A DNA stretch of 64,000 nt from Actinomycetota bacterium (GCA_004366385.1 SIRU01000046.1:58733-122732), one strand, 5' to 3'; shown: positions 33,416-43,002, numbered from the stretch's first letter. The notes: generated by a model from the sequence alone, not told the origin. Numbers and translations: made by a program.

Positions 33416-34212
33416 CCGCGCTGGCGGCCGCCCTCGCGTCGCCGTCGCTCTCGCAGGTCGGCGCGATCGCGCGACGCGCGATCGTCCGCACCGCCCGCCA
33501 GCCGGCGAGCGTGATCCCTCCGCTCGTCTTTCCGATGGCGCTCATGGCCGTGAACGCGGCCGGGCTCGACTCGTCGACCGAGCTCCCGGGGTTCCCGACC
33601 GACTCCTTCCTCGCGTTCGCGCTCGCCGTCCCCTTCATCCAGGGCGCGCTCTTCTCGACGATGAACGCCGGGACCGACCTCGCGCGCGACATCGACACGG
33701 GGTTCGTGAACCGGCTCGCGCTGACGGCGATGCGCGACTGGTCGCTCCTCTTCGGGCAGCTCTCGGGCGTCGTCGTGCTCGGGGTCTTCCAGGCGGTCTT
33801 CTACCTCTCGGTCGGGCTCGTGGTCGGTGTCGACTTCGCCGCAGGGCCGGCGGGGATCGCGCTCCTGCTCGTGTACGCGGTGATCGTGTCGCTCTCGTTC
33901 GGCGCGGTCGGGGCGTGGCTCGCATACCGGTTCGGCTCGGGCGAGACCATCCAGGCGCTCTTCCCCGTGCTCTTCGTGTTCCTGTTCATCTCGTCGATGA
34001 ACGCGCCGCGCGACCTCATCGGCGTGGAGTGGTTCCGGACGGCGGCGACGCTGAACCCGGTCTCGTACATGATCGAGGCCGTCCGCAGCCTGATCATCGA
34101 GGGCTGGAACTGGCAGGCGCTCGGGCTCGGCTTCGGCTTCACGATCGCGATCGGGATCGTCGCGCTGTTCCTCGCCTCGCGTGCCCTCCGGACGAGGATG
34201 ACGAGGACATGA
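33412..34212 (+). CDS. ABC-2 type permease (DrrB-like), first of two
   Basis: A 266-residue membrane protein with six helices, beginning VTALAAALASPSLSQ at a GTG that overlaps the ATPase stop. The family motif before the last helix is AATLNPVSYMIEAVRSLII. It is similar to the next permease, so the pair may form a heterodimer. It shares ATGA with the next gene. Confidence 0.88.
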   Translation: MTALAAALASPSLSQVGAIARRAIVRTARQPASVIPPLVFPMALMAVNAAGLDSSTELPGFPTDSFLAFALAVPFIQGALFSTMNAGTDLARDIDTGFVNRLALTAMRDWSLLFGQLSGVVVLGVFQAVFYLSVGLVVGVDFAAGPAGIALLLVYAVIVSLSFGAVGAWLAYRFGSGETIQALFPVLFVFLFISSMNAPRDLIGVEWFRTAATLNPVSYMIEAVRSLIIEGWNWQALGLGFGFTIAIGIVALFLASRALRTRMTRT

Positions 34213-34979
34213 GGCTCTGGAACGTGATCTCGGGCGTCGCGTGGAGGACGCTGAAGAACGCGCTGACGAACCCGCAGATCGTCATCCCGACGATGGCGTT
34301 CCCGCTCTTCTTCTTCACCGCGTTCGCGGGCGGGCTCTCGCAGATCCGGCACGTGCCCGGGTTCGGCTTCCCGCTCGGGTACACGGCGTTCCAGTTCGTG
34401 TTCGTGCTGCTCCAGTCGGCGGCCTTCAGCGGCGTCTTCACCGGCTTCGGGCTCGCGCGCGACTTCGAGGGCGGGTTCGCGAAGCGGCTCCTCCTCGCGG
34501 CGCCGCACCGCAGCGGGATCGTGATCGGGTACGCGCTCGCCGCGCTGATCCGCTGGATGGTCGTCGCCGTCTTCCTCACGGTGCTGGCGCTCGCGGTGGG
34601 GATGCAGGTGGGCGGCGGCGCCGTCGACCTGGTCGGGCTCTACGTGCTCGCGCTGCTCGTGAACTTCTGCGGCTTCTTCTGGGCGGGCGGGATCGCGATG
34701 CGCTTCCGGACGATCCAGGCGGCGCCGCTCATGCAGATGCCCGTGTTCCTCATCCTCTTCTTCGCGCCGGTCTACGTGCCGCTCGAGCTGCTCGAGGGCT
34801 GGATCGAGGCGGTCGCGACGGTGAACCCGGTGACGTACCTGCTCGAGACCGGCCGCGGCTTCCTCGCCGGCGACCCGCCGCACGCGCTCGGCGCGTTCCT
34901 GCTCGCGATCGGGCTCGGGGTCGCGTTCTGGACGTGGGCGTTCCTCGGGCTGCGCAAGGCAGAGGCGGCGGGCGCCTAG
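34209..34979 (+). CDS. ABC-2 type permease (DrrB-like), second of two
   Basis: A 256-residue membrane protein with six helices. The ABC-2 signature near the end is ATVNPVTYLLETGRGFL, and the conserved cytoplasmic stretch GLARDFEGGFAKRLLLAAP follows helix 2. It overlaps the previous permease by ATGA. Its stop overlaps the stop of the convergent GGDEF/HD-GYP gene by four bases, leaving no room for a terminator. Confidence 0.88.
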   Translation: MRLWNVISGVAWRTLKNALTNPQIVIPTMAFPLFFFTAFAGGLSQIRHVPGFGFPLGYTAFQFVFVLLQSAAFSGVFTGFGLARDFEGGFAKRLLLAAPHRSGIVIGYALAALIRWMVVAVFLTVLALAVGMQVGGGAVDLVGLYVLALLVNFCGFFWAGGIAMRFRTIQAAPLMQMPVFLILFFAPVYVPLELLEGWIEAVATVNPVTYLLETGRGFLAGDPPHALGAFLLAIGLGVAFWTWAFLGLRKAEAAGA

Positions 34980-37663
34980 TCCACGCCCTCGAGCACGCGG
35001 AGCAGCGCCTCGACCACGACCGGGTCGAACTGGGTGCCGGACGCGTCCTCGAGCCTCCGCTTCGCCTCGGCCTCCTCGATGGCCGCGCGGTACGGCCGGT
35101 CGGTGGTCATCGCGTGGAACGCGTCGCAGGCGAAGACGATGCGCGACTCGAGCGGGATCTCGTCGCCCGCGAGCCCGTCCGGGTAGCCCTGGCCGTCCCA
35201 GCGCTCGTGGCAGCTGCGGACGATGCGCCGCACCTCGGCGAGCTGCTCGATGGGGGCGAGGATCCGCTCGCCCAGGGCCGGGTGCGTCTCGACGACCCGG
35301 CGCTCCTCCGGCGTGAGCGGGCCGGGCTTCGCGAGCAGCGACGAGTCGATCCCGATCTTCCCGATGTCGTGGAAGAGCGCGCCCAGCTCCAGCCGCTTCA
35401 GCGCGCGTGCGTCGAGCCCGAGCACGCCGCCGACCTCGAGCGCGAGGTCGGTGATCCAGCGCGCATGCCTGGACGTGTGCTCGTCGCTCGCCTCGAGCGC
35501 GTTCGCGAGCGCCTCGACGGTGGCGAGGAACGTGCGCTCGAGCGAGGCGTAGCTCGCGGCGCTCTGGAGCGCGAGCTTCGCCTGCTGCGCGAGGCCGCCG
35601 AGCAGCTCGAGCTCGCGCTCGGTGTAAATGCGGCGCGACGGCATCGTGGTCGCCACCACGCCCCAGCGCCCGTCGACGACGAAGGGCGCGATCGCGAAGC
35701 GGCCGCTCGTCCCCGGAGGCGGCGCGGCGATCGCGGCGTAGTCCTTGGCCGACACGACGAACGGCTCTCGCCGGTCGAGCCAGGAGGCGATCCGGTCCCG
35801 CCGGATGCGCTCGAGGGGCGTCTCGTCCGATCCGCGCCCGCCGGCGAGGCGCACGAGGTCGCCCGCTTCTTCGTCCTGGAGCCAGAGCGACGCCGTCGGG
35901 CTGTCGATGATCTGCGCGCAGCCCGCGACGACGCGAGCGGCGATCTCGTCGACGCTCTCGGCGGTCGCGAGGTTGCGCGCGAACGCGAGCAGTGCTGTCG
36001 CGCTCTCGGCGTCGCGGCGCTGCGCCTCGTACAGCCGCGCGTTCTCGAGCGCCACCGAGGCGTGGCTCGCGAGGACCTCGAGCACGCGCAGGTCGTCGCC
36101 GTCGAACTGGTCGAGCCCGAGCTTGGAGATCACGATCACCCCGGTCACCTGCGAGCCGAAGACGAACGGCACTGCGAGCAGCGACTCCTCGATCTCGGCC
36201 GTGCCTGCGATGTGGTGCGCCAGCTCGTGGTGGCGTGCGTCGCCTACGAGGAGCGGCTCGCCCGTCTCCGCGACGCGGCCCGTGATCCCGCGCCCGACGC
36301 GGGTGGGAGCGAGCGCGATGGGCGTGCCCGGCTCGGTCGTCGTCAGGTCGCCGCGGAACGCGACCGGCACCAGGTCGTCCCCGTCGCGCAGGAAGACGCG
36401 GCAGTTGTGGTAGTCGATGAGGAGCCGGAGCTCGTCGGCGATGGTGAGGCCGATCTGCTCGACGTCGTTGAGCCGCGACAGCTTGCCGGAGAGGCTCTGG
36501 AGCATCTTCAGATGCGCGATCGAGCGCACGTCGTCCGGGCGCACGTCCTCCTCGGACGGGCGCTCGAGCGCCGACTCGTCGAAGGGGACGACGAGGCCCT
36601 TGCCCCGCGCCTTCGCCGTCATCATCGCGGCCTCGGCGCAGGCGACGAGCTCCCGTGGGTTCGCGGCGTGCACCGGCCCGACGGCGATGCCGGTCGAAGC
36701 GGTGAGGCGGCCGGCCGCCCCCGCCTCGAGCAGCGGGAGCGCCTCCCCGATCCGCTCGGCGAGCGCGACGGCGCTCGTGAGGTCGCCCGACGGCATCACG
36801 ATCGCGAACTCCTCGCCGCCGACCCGGCACACGATGTCCGACGTGCGCACGGACGCGCGCAGGAGATCCGCGACCTGGAGCAGCAGCTGGTCGCCGACGC
36901 CGTGCCCGTACACGTCGTTGACCTTCTTGAAGTCGTCCATGTCGAGCATCACGAGCGCGACCGTGTCGTGGTCGGCGGATGCGCGCATGACCTCCTCGCG
37001 CAGCCGGTCGTGGAAGGTGCGGTGGTTGAAGAGCCCTGTGAGCCCGTCGGTGGACGCCTGGTGCTCGAGGTGCGCCCGGATGTCCGCGTTGTCCAGCGCG
37101 AGCGCGGCGGCGTCGCCGAAGCGGGTCGCGAGGTGGAACTCCTCCTCCGTGAAGTGCGCGTCCTCCCCCACCCGGTACACGTTGAGCGTGCCTTTGAGCC
37201 GGCCGCGGGCGACGAGCGGGACGGCGATCAGCGCCTCGGGGTCGACCGGCGTCCCCGGGACGAAGCGGACGCGCGGGTCGAGGTGCGCCTGGTTCGCGAG
37301 CACCGGCTCGCGGCGTTCCACAGCCCAGCCGGTGATGCCCTCTCCGAAGGAGAACGTCTCGCTCATGACCTCCTTCTCCCACTTGCTGCGGGCGAGCACC
37401 GGCGTGAGCTCGCGCCGTGTCTCGTCGGCCGCGTAGATGTGGACGTCCTCGTACGGGACGAGCTCGGCGAGCGTGTCCGCGATCCGCTCGAGCAGCGCTC
37501 CCGGGTCGTCCTCGGAGAGGACGTCGTGGAAGATCTCCGCCAGCCGGCGGTAGGGCTCGGACGCGCCCGCCGCGACGAGGCTGACGCCCGGTCGTGGAGC
37601 GGGGTCGAGGGGTGTGCGGGCAGGGTCGGGCATCGCTGAGACTCGACGGTCCTCATCGGACAT
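34976..37663 (-). CDS. GAF-GGDEF-GAF-GAF-HD-GYP signalling protein
   Basis: An 895-residue soluble protein that may both make and break cyclic di-GMP. A GAF domain (about 40-195) precedes a GGDEF domain (about 205-365) with the active-site variant GGEEF at 282-286, functional in known cyclases. Two further GAF domains follow (about 395-545 and 565-700), then an HD-GYP phosphodiesterase (about 715-890) with HDIGKIG at 765 and CHERWDGQGYPDG. Both catalytic motifs look intact. The GAF domains suggest cytoplasmic ligand control. No ribosome site is clear at 37663; ATG 37633 is an alternative start. Confidence 0.93.
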   Translation of the reverse strand: MSDEDRRVSAMPDPARTPLDPAPRPGVSLVAAGASEPYRRLAEIFHDVLSEDDPGALLERIADTLAELVPYEDVHIYAADETRRELTPVLARSKWEKEVMSETFSFGEGITGWAVERREPVLANQAHLDPRVRFVPGTPVDPEALIAVPLVARGRLKGTLNVYRVGEDAHFTEEEFHLATRFGDAAALALDNADIRAHLEHQASTDGLTGLFNHRTFHDRLREEVMRASADHDTVALVMLDMDDFKKVNDVYGHGVGDQLLLQVADLLRASVRTSDIVCRVGGEEFAIVMPSGDLTSAVALAERIGEALPLLEAGAAGRLTASTGIAVGPVHAANPRELVACAEAAMMTAKARGKGLVVPFDESALERPSEEDVRPDDVRSIAHLKMLQSLSGKLSRLNDVEQIGLTIADELRLLIDYHNCRVFLRDGDDLVPVAFRGDLTTTEPGTPIALAPTRVGRGITGRVAETGEPLLVGDARHHELAHHIAGTAEIEESLLAVPFVFGSQVTGVIVISKLGLDQFDGDDLRVLEVLASHASVALENARLYEAQRRDAESATALLAFARNLATAESVDEIAARVVAGCAQIIDSPTASLWLQDEEAGDLVRLAGGRGSDETPLERIRRDRIASWLDRREPFVVSAKDYAAIAAPPPGTSGRFAIAPFVVDGRWGVVATTMPSRRIYTERELELLGGLAQQAKLALQSAASYASLERTFLATVEALANALEASDEHTSRHARWITDLALEVGGVLGLDARALKRLELGALFHDIGKIGIDSSLLAKPGPLTPEERRVVETHPALGERILAPIEQLAEVRRIVRSCHERWDGQGYPDGLAGDEIPLESRIVFACDAFHAMTTDRPYRAAIEEAEAKRRLEDASGTQFDPVVVEALLRVLEGVD

Positions 37664-37705
37664 CGGGCGCGTCCGCTTGAGGGAGTTCTGCGAGGATCAG
37701 CCGTC

Positions 37706-38449
37706 GTGGACACCCAGGACGCACGCGTTGCCCTGCTCTCCCGGCTCGTCGACCACGCGCCGCTCTTCCCGCCCGCCTCGCTCCCGCTCGAGGAGGCCGT
37801 CGCGGAGGACGAGCGGGCCCGCGCGAGCGCCTCGTCGTTCGCGCTCGCGCGCTTCGTCTGCCCCGCGTCGCGCCTCGCCGAGCTGCCCGACGTCGGGCGC
37901 GGCGTGAGCGTCGTCCTCGACGGGCCGCTCGAGCGGCAGGCGCGGGTCGAGGCGGTCGAGGCCAGGGCGGACGGCGAGCTCGGGCGCCTCGCCGGTCTCG
38001 CGCGCGAGGTCTACGTCGAGCTGCCGCTCGGCGACGGGCTCCCGGAGCGGCTGGACGAGCTCGCGCGCCTCGGCCTCGGAGCGAAGGTGCGCTGCGGCGG
38101 GGAGTCGATCCCGGACGAGGCCGCCCTCGGAGGCTTCCTCCGAGGCTGCGGCGAGCGGGGCATCCCGTTCAAGGCGACCGCCGGCCTCCACCACGCGCTG
38201 CGCACCGACACCGAGCACGGGCTCCTCAACCTGCTCGCCGCGGTGGTGTTCGGCGAGGAGGAGGACGCGCTCGCGGAGCGCGACCCGGCGGCGTTCGCCC
38301 TCGACGCGAGCGGCTTCTGGTGGCGGGGGCGCAGCGCCGAGGCGCCGGAGCTCGCTCAGGCCCGGGCCGAGCGCCTCCGCTCGGTCGGGAGCTGCAGCTT
38401 CTTCGAGCCGGTCGGGGAGCTCGTGGAGCTCGGCGTGCTGCCGCTGTGA
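37706..38449 (+). CDS. Conserved protein of unknown function coupled to fumarylacetoacetase
   Basis: A 247-residue soluble protein, starting at GTG and overlapping the fumarylacetoacetase gene by GTGA. The sequence alternates as in an alpha/beta barrel (REVYVELPLG, GLGAKVRCGG, IPFKATAGLHHAL, near-regular strand-helix units), but the catalytic residues of a known family are not apparent. Position suggests a role in aromatic acid breakdown. Name and reaction remain unknown. Confidence 0.75.
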   Translation: MDTQDARVALLSRLVDHAPLFPPASLPLEEAVAEDERARASASSFALARFVCPASRLAELPDVGRGVSVVLDGPLERQARVEAVEARADGELGRLAGLAREVYVELPLGDGLPERLDELARLGLGAKVRCGGESIPDEAALGGFLRGCGERGIPFKATAGLHHALRTDTEHGLLNLLAAVVFGEEEDALAERDPAAFALDASGFWWRGRSAEAPELAQARAERLRSVGSCSFFEPVGELVELGVLPL

Positions 38450-39564
38450 CCGGCGCGGTCGGCTTCGGGGTCTTCACCGCCGGCGGCGAGCCGCCCCGCG
38501 TCGGCTTCCGCGTCGGGGACGGCGTCCTCGACCTCGCGGCGCACGGGCTCGGCGAGGCGTTCGAGGCACCGCGGCTGAACGACTTCCTCGCGCTCGGCCG
38601 GCGGACGTGGGAGGACGTGACCGCGCGGGCCGCGGAGCTCGTGGACGGGGGCGCCGAGCTCCTCCCGCTCGAGCGCGTGACGCCGCGGCTCCCGTTCGAG
38701 GTCGCGGACTACGTCGACTTCTACTCCTCGCTCGAGCATGCCACCAACCTCGGGCGGCTCTTCCGGCCCGACGCCGAGCCGCTGCTGCCGAACTGGCGCC
38801 ACCTTCCCGTCGGCTACCACGGCCGCGCCGGGACCGTCGTCGTCAGCGGGACGCCGGTCGTGCGCCCGTGTGGGCAGGCGAAGGGCCCGGACGACCCCGC
38901 GCCGCGCTTCGGCGCGAGCCGGCGGCTGGACATCGAGCTCGAGCTCGGATGGGTGGTCGGAGTGGGGAGTGCGCTCGGCGAGCCGGTGCCTGCGTCCGCG
39001 TTCCGCGACCACGTCTTCGGCGTCGTCCTCGTCAACGACTGGAGCGCGCGCGACCTCCAGGCGTGGGAGTACCAGCCGCTCGGGCCGTTCCTCGGGAAGT
39101 CGTTCGCGACGTCGATCTCCGCGTGGGTGACGCCGCTCGCGCTGCTGGAGGAGCGGCTCGTCGAGGGGCCACCCCAGGATCCCGAGCCGCTGCCGTACCT
39201 GCGCGGGGGCGGGCCGGCCGCGCTCGACGCCGACCTCGAGGTCGAGATCGCCGGCACCGTCGTGTCGCACACGAACGCGCGCGGTCTCTACTGGACGATG
39301 GCGCAGCAACTCGCGCACGCGACCGTCAACGGCGCGTCGCTCAGGACCGGCGACCTGTGCGCGTCGGGGACGATCTCCGGCTCCGAGCAGGGGAGCGAGG
39401 GCTCGCTCATCGAGCTGACGTGGAACGGCTCGCGTCCGCTGCGGCTGGGCGACGGCTCGGAGCGGACGTTCCTCGAGGACGGCGACGAGGTCGTCCTCCG
39501 CGGCCGCGCCGGCCACGTCGAGCTCGGCGAGGTGCGCGGGACGATCCTCCCCGCGCGCTGCTGA
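38446..39564 (+). CDS. fahA: Fumarylacetoacetase
   Basis: Final step of tyrosine/homogentisate breakdown: hydrolysis of fumarylacetoacetate to fumarate and acetoacetate. The 372-residue product shows the FAH landmarks: VADYVDFYSSLEHATNLG, LPVGYHGRAGTVVVSG (catalytic His region), the metal-ligand loop with LDIELELGWVVG, VLVNDWSARDLQAWEY and LCASGTISG. The GTG start overlaps the previous gene. A pterin dehydratase at 41182, used in phenylalanine hydroxylation, fits the same pathway, but other tyrosine-degrading genes are not in this window. A hairpin follows the stop. Confidence 0.93.
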   Translation: MTGAVGFGVFTAGGEPPRVGFRVGDGVLDLAAHGLGEAFEAPRLNDFLALGRRTWEDVTARAAELVDGGAELLPLERVTPRLPFEVADYVDFYSSLEHATNLGRLFRPDAEPLLPNWRHLPVGYHGRAGTVVVSGTPVVRPCGQAKGPDDPAPRFGASRRLDIELELGWVVGVGSALGEPVPASAFRDHVFGVVLVNDWSARDLQAWEYQPLGPFLGKSFATSISAWVTPLALLEERLVEGPPQDPEPLPYLRGGGPAALDADLEVEIAGTVVSHTNARGLYWTMAQQLAHATVNGASLRTGDLCASGTISGSEQGSEGSLIELTWNGSRPLRLGDGSERTFLEDGDEVVLRGRAGHVELGEVRGTILPARC

Positions 39565-39580
39565 CTCTGCGCCCGCTCCT

Positions 39581-39600
39581 GGTGTCCGCCGTGGGACACC
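39581..39600 (+). terminator. Hairpin after fumarylacetoacetase
   Basis: GGTGTCC (39581-39587) pairs with GGACACC (39594-39600), loop GCCGTG. It ends two bases before the AT-rich palindrome at 39602. Confidence 0.55.
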
Positions 39601-39601
39601 C

Positions 39602-39706
39602 AGTTACAACTTGTAACTAGGGCCTGCGCGCGTCTCGACACGCGGGAGATCGCGCCTGCGAGCGCCGAGGCCCCGCGGCGACGACTGCAAGTACCAACTT
39701 GTAACT
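39602..39706. repeat. Palindrome AGTTACAACTTGTAACT and a second half-copy
   Basis: 39602-39618 is a perfect 17-bp palindrome around a central C, very AT-rich for this genome. The 12-mer CAACTTGTAACT within it (39607-39618) recurs at 39695-39706, where the flanks make only a partial palindrome (CCAA...TTGG). The two copies are 88 bp apart in the gap between convergent fahA and the HMG-CoA lyase gene. They look like operator sites for a dimeric regulator, yet no start codon is near. Confidence 0.7.
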
Positions 39707-39726
39707 TGGGCGCTCGGGTGCGCTCG

Positions 39727-40626
39727 TCAGGGTGCCGCCGGCGGGAAGAGGCCGGCGCGGTAGACGCGCCCCTCGAGCCTGCGGCCGAGGATGCCCTCGA
39801 GCCACGTCGACACCTCGACGAGCGCGTCGAGGTCGATCCCGGTCTCGAGACCCTCGCCGTGCAGGAGGTAGACGAGGTCCTCGGTCGCGATGTTCCCGGT
39901 CGCGTTCGGCGCGAAGGGGCAGCCGCCGAGGCCGCCGACGGAGGCGTCGAGGATCGTCGCCCCCGCGTCCAGAGCCGCGAGCGCGTTCGCGTAGCCCGTC
40001 GAGCGCGTGTCGTGGAAGTGGCCGCCGACCGGGATCCCGAGAGCGGCGGTCTGGGTGACGAGCGCGCGCACCTGTCTCGGCGTGGCGACGCCGATCGTGT
40101 CGGCGAGGACGATCGCGTCGGGGCCTGTTGCCGCGAGGTGCTCGGCGAGCCCGAGCACCCGGTGCGGGTCGACCGGCCCCTCGAACGGGCAGCCGAACGC
40201 GACGCTGAGGGTCACGGTCGAGCGGACACCGTCCGTCCGGGCCCGCTTGACGATGCGGAGCGCCGCCGCGAGCGAGTCGGCGACGGACGCGTTCTGGTTC
40301 CGGCGGTTGAAGGACTCGGTGGCGCCGAACGCGAAGCGGACCTCGTCGAGGTTCGAGGCGACGAGCCGCTCGTAGCCCTTGACGTTGAGCGCGAGCCCGG
40401 CGTAGACGACGCCGTCCGCCCGGACGAGCGCCGAGACGACCTCCTCGGCTCCGGTCATCTGCGGGACGCGCCGCGGGTCGACGAAGCTCGCGACCTCGAC
40501 TGCTCGCACCCCGGCCTCGACGAGCCGGCCGACGAGCTCGGCGCGCGTCTCGGGCGCGAGCACGTCGGGCTCGTTCTGGAGCCCGTCCCGGGGCCCCACG
40601 TCCACGACGGACACGTCTCTCGTCAC
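39727..40626 (-). CDS. mvaB: Hydroxymethylglutaryl-CoA lyase
   Basis: Cleaves HMG-CoA to acetyl-CoA and acetoacetate in leucine breakdown; HMGL-like TIM barrel of 299 residues. Landmarks: VDVGPRDGLQNEP at the N-terminus, RAVEVASFVDP, HFHDTRSTGYANALAALDAG (metal His pair), and the active-site Cys loop GGLGGCPFAPNATGNIATED. GTG 40626 is used since upstream sequence does not look coding. It is convergent with fahA; both yield acetoacetate, so joint regulation is plausible. Confidence 0.92.
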   Translation of the reverse strand: MTRDVSVVDVGPRDGLQNEPDVLAPETRAELVGRLVEAGVRAVEVASFVDPRRVPQMTGAEEVVSALVRADGVVYAGLALNVKGYERLVASNLDEVRFAFGATESFNRRNQNASVADSLAAALRIVKRARTDGVRSTVTLSVAFGCPFEGPVDPHRVLGLAEHLAATGPDAIVLADTIGVATPRQVRALVTQTAALGIPVGGHFHDTRSTGYANALAALDAGATILDASVGGLGGCPFAPNATGNIATEDLVYLLHGEGLETGIDLDALVEVSTWLEGILGRRLEGRVYRAGLFPPAAP

Positions 40627-40704
40627 GACCCTGAAGTATCGGTGCCCGGCCACGGTCGCGCAGCAAGTCTGTGAACGCCCCGGTGCCGGGCACCGGGGTT
40701 GGCG

Positions 40705-40710
40705 TAGGCT
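40705..40710 (+). promoter_or_regulatory. -10 element TAGGCT, 6 bases before the universal stress protein ATG
   Basis: TAGGCT, then GGGCAC, then ATG at 40717, with no ribosome site: a leaderless arrangement. Confidence 0.5.
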
Positions 40711-40716
40711 GGGCAC

Positions 40717-41178
40717 ATGGCCGGAGTGATCGTGGTCGGTGTCGACGGATCGCCCTCCTCGCAGGCGGCGCTCCGCTGGGCCGTCGAGGAGGCCGAGCTG
40801 CGGGATGCGGCGATCGTCGCGTTGCACGCCTGGACGTTCATCCCGCCGCCGCCGCTCGGCGAGCCGGGGCTCGTGACCATGCCCGCCGCGGGCACGCCGG
40901 TCCAGGTCGAGGTCGTGCGCGACGCGGCCCAGGCCGAGCTCGATGCAGCGCTCGCCGACGCGTTCCCGGACGGGCTGCCCGAGCATGTCGAGCCGCGGCT
41001 CGTCGACGGCGACCCTGCGCAGGCGCTGGAGGAGGCGGCCGAAGGTGCCGAGCTCCTCGTCGTCGGCTCGCGCGGGCGCTCGGCGATCGCGTCCGTCCTC
41101 CTCGGCTCGGTGAGCAAGCACTGCGTCGACCACGCGCCGTGCCCCGTGGTCGTCGTCAAGGTGCCTCGCGAGGGTTGA
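40717..41178 (+). CDS. Universal stress protein
   Basis: A 153-residue single UspA domain. The opening IVVGVDGSPSSQAALRWAVEEA and the ATP-binding signature GSRGRSAIASVLLGSVS, followed by APCPVVVVK, place it in the ATP-binding branch. Cytoplasmic dimer by family; role in stress survival is inferred. It stands alone, with a likely leaderless promoter, and is convergent with the pterin dehydratase three bases away. Confidence 0.93.
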   Translation: MAGVIVVGVDGSPSSQAALRWAVEEAELRDAAIVALHAWTFIPPPPLGEPGLVTMPAAGTPVQVEVVRDAAQAELDAALADAFPDGLPEHVEPRLVDGDPAQALEEAAEGAELLVVGSRGRSAIASVLLGSVSKHCVDHAPCPVVVVKVPREG

Positions 41179-41181
41179 CGC

Positions 41182-41424
41182 TCAGCCGAGCTCGTTCGTC
41201 CTCGCGGCGAGCTCGCGGTCGCGGTCGGTGATCCCGCCTGCGGTGTGCGTCCACCAGCGGAGCGTGACGTCGCGGTAGTGGATTGCGATGTCCGGGTGGT
41301 GGTTCTCGGCTTCGGCCAGCTCGCCCACCCGGTTCACGAACGCGAGCGCCTCGCGGAAGCCCTCGAACGAGAAGGTGCGCTCGAGCGCACCGTCGACCTC
41401 GCTCCAGCCATCCGGTTCGGCCAC
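41182..41424 (-). CDS. phhB: 4a-hydroxytetrahydrobiopterin dehydratase (pterin-4a-carbinolamine dehydratase)
   Basis: An 80-residue protein with the PCD active-site motif [21 protein letters not shown] and the preceding [10 protein letters not shown] helix. The enzyme recycles the pterin cofactor of aromatic amino acid hydroxylases. GTG 41424 is used; the domain is complete though short. The fahA gene 1.6 kb upstream is consistent with phenylalanine/tyrosine breakdown. No hydroxylase is in the window, so a role in molybdopterin or general pterin repair is also possible. Confidence 0.88.
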   Translation of the reverse strand: MAEPDGWSEVDGALERTFSFEGFREALAFVNRVGELAEAENHHPDIAIHYRDVTLRWWTHTAGGITDRDRELAARTNELG

Positions 41425-41451
41425 GGGGCCAGTATCTACGATCGAGCGACC

Positions 41452-42285
41452 GTGGCCGTCATCCGAGACGTCGCGCGTCCGTTCCAGAGCTCGAGGAGCG
41501 ACGTGCCCGTGCGCGAGCTGGTCGTCGCCTGGGTCTTCGGGCCGGCTGCGAACGCGCTCGCCGCGTTGCTCGCGCCCCTGCGCGTGCCGCCCCCTGCGGT
41601 CGTGCTCGCGAACGCCGCCGCCGGGCTGCTCGCGGCGCTCGCTATCGGCGCCGAGGCGCTGCTCGCGGCTGCGCTGCTCCTCCAGCTGAAGACGCTCCTG
41701 GACAACGCCGACGGTCGGCTCGCCCGCGCGACGGGGCGCGCCACGCACTTCGGCCGCTACCTCGACACGGAGGCCGACCTCGTGGTCAACGCCGTCCTCT
41801 TCGTCGCGCTCGGGGCGCTGACGGGGAGCCCATGGCTCGCGCTCGCCTCGTTTCTCGCGCTCACGCTCGTGCTCAGCGTGGACTTCAACGTCACGGAGCT
41901 CTACCGCGAGACGCACCGGGCGGTCGCCGCGCCGCTGCCGCGCTCCGGAAGCGCAGCGGAGAGGATCGCCGCCGCCGTCTATGGCGTGGTCTTCGCGCCG
42001 CAGGACCGTGTCGTTCAGGCCGTGGTGTCGGCGCGGCTCGATCGTGTGCTCGGCGACGAGCCCGATCCGGGGCGGCGTGCGGAAGCGACGGCGGCATACC
42101 ACGACCGCGCGACGCTCGCCGTCCTCGCGAACCTCGGGCTCTCGACCCAGCTCGCGGCCCTCGGCGCCTGCCTGGCGCTGGGGGCTCCCGAGCTCTACCT
42201 CTGGCTCGTGATCGCCCAGGCGGCGCTGCTCCTGCTCCTCCAGCTCCGGCGCGAGCGCCTCGCGCGCCGCGCCCTCGCGCGATGA
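41452..42285 (+). CDS. CDP-alcohol phosphatidyltransferase family membrane enzyme
   Basis: A 277-residue membrane protein. The complete CDP-OH-P motif D-G-x2-A-R-x8-G-x3-D-x3-D is visible in [18 protein letters not shown] followed by RYLDTEAD. Around it lie about six hydrophobic helices; a cytosolic insert (about 165-215) is larger than in PgsA. Such enzymes join a CDP-activated alcohol (often CDP-diacylglycerol) to a second alcohol. Substrate cannot be read from sequence. GTG 41452 lies 9 bases after TACGAT. It overlaps the SDR gene by ATGA. Confidence 0.88.
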   Translation: MAVIRDVARPFQSSRSDVPVRELVVAWVFGPAANALAALLAPLRVPPPAVVLANAAAGLLAALAIGAEALLAAALLLQLKTLLDNADGRLARATGRATHFGRYLDTEADLVVNAVLFVALGALTGSPWLALASFLALTLVLSVDFNVTELYRETHRAVAAPLPRSGSAAERIAAAVYGVVFAPQDRVVQAVVSARLDRVLGDEPDPGRRAEATAAYHDRATLAVLANLGLSTQLAALGACLALGAPELYLWLVIAQAALLLLLQLRRERLARRALAR

Positions 42286-42998
42286 GCCGCGGCGGCGCGC
42301 TCGTCACCGGCTCGGCGCGAGGGATCGGCCGCGCGATCGTCCTCGCGCTCGCGCGGGAGGGCTTCGACGTCGCCGTCCACTACCGCACGTCCGCGGACGA
42401 CGCGGAGCGCACGCGCGCGGATGCGGAGGCGGCCGGCGTCCGTGCCGTCGCGCTCCCTGCCGACCTCACCGACCGCGAGGTGGCGGCCGCGCTCGTCGAG
42501 GAGGCCCACCGCGCGCTCGGAGGCCTCCGCGTGCTCGTCAACAACGTCGGGAGCTACGTGCACACGCCGCTCGATGAGCTGACGTACGAGGAGTGGGACG
42601 ACGTGCTCGCGACGAACCTCGAGGCCACGTTCTCGACGTGCCGTGCCGCAGTGCCGCTGTTGCGTGACGCAGCCGGCGGCCGGATCGTGAACCTCGGCTA
42701 CGCGGGCGCGCAGGAGCTCGTCGCGCGGCCGAGCCTCGTCGCGTACGCGATCGCGAAGACGGGCGTGACGTTGCTCACGAAGGCGATCGCCCGCGCCGAG
42801 GCTGCGAGCGGGATCACCGCGAACGTCGTCGCGCCCGGGGTGATCGAGACGTCGCGGACGCTGCCGTTGCGCGAGATCCCGGCCGGGCGACCCGGCCGAG
42901 TGGAGGAGATCGCGGCCGCCGTCCTCTACTTCGTCTCCGACGAGGCCGAGTACGTCACGGGCCAGGTGCTCGAGGTCGCGGGCGGCTGGAACCTGTGA
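42282..42998 (+). CDS. Short-chain dehydrogenase/reductase (FabG-like)
   Basis: A 238-residue SDR with Rossmann motif [10 protein letters not shown] (Gly-rich TGxxxGIG), NNVGS in place of NNAG, the catalytic Tyr-Lys in YAIAKTG, and [13 protein letters not shown]. In the usual Ser position it has Gly (NLGYAGAQE), which is atypical and could reduce activity or signal a different reaction. It overlaps the CDP-alcohol transferase by ATGA. It might reduce a pterin or a lipid; no evidence decides. Confidence 0.88.
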   Translation: MSRGGALVTGSARGIGRAIVLALAREGFDVAVHYRTSADDAERTRADAEAAGVRAVALPADLTDREVAAALVEEAHRALGGLRVLVNNVGSYVHTPLDELTYEEWDDVLATNLEATFSTCRAAVPLLRDAAGGRIVNLGYAGAQELVARPSLVAYAIAKTGVTLLTKAIARAEAASGITANVVAPGVIETSRTLPLREIPAGRPGRVEEIAAAVLYFVSDEAEYVTGQVLEVAGGWNL

Positions 42999-43002
42999 CG
43001 CG

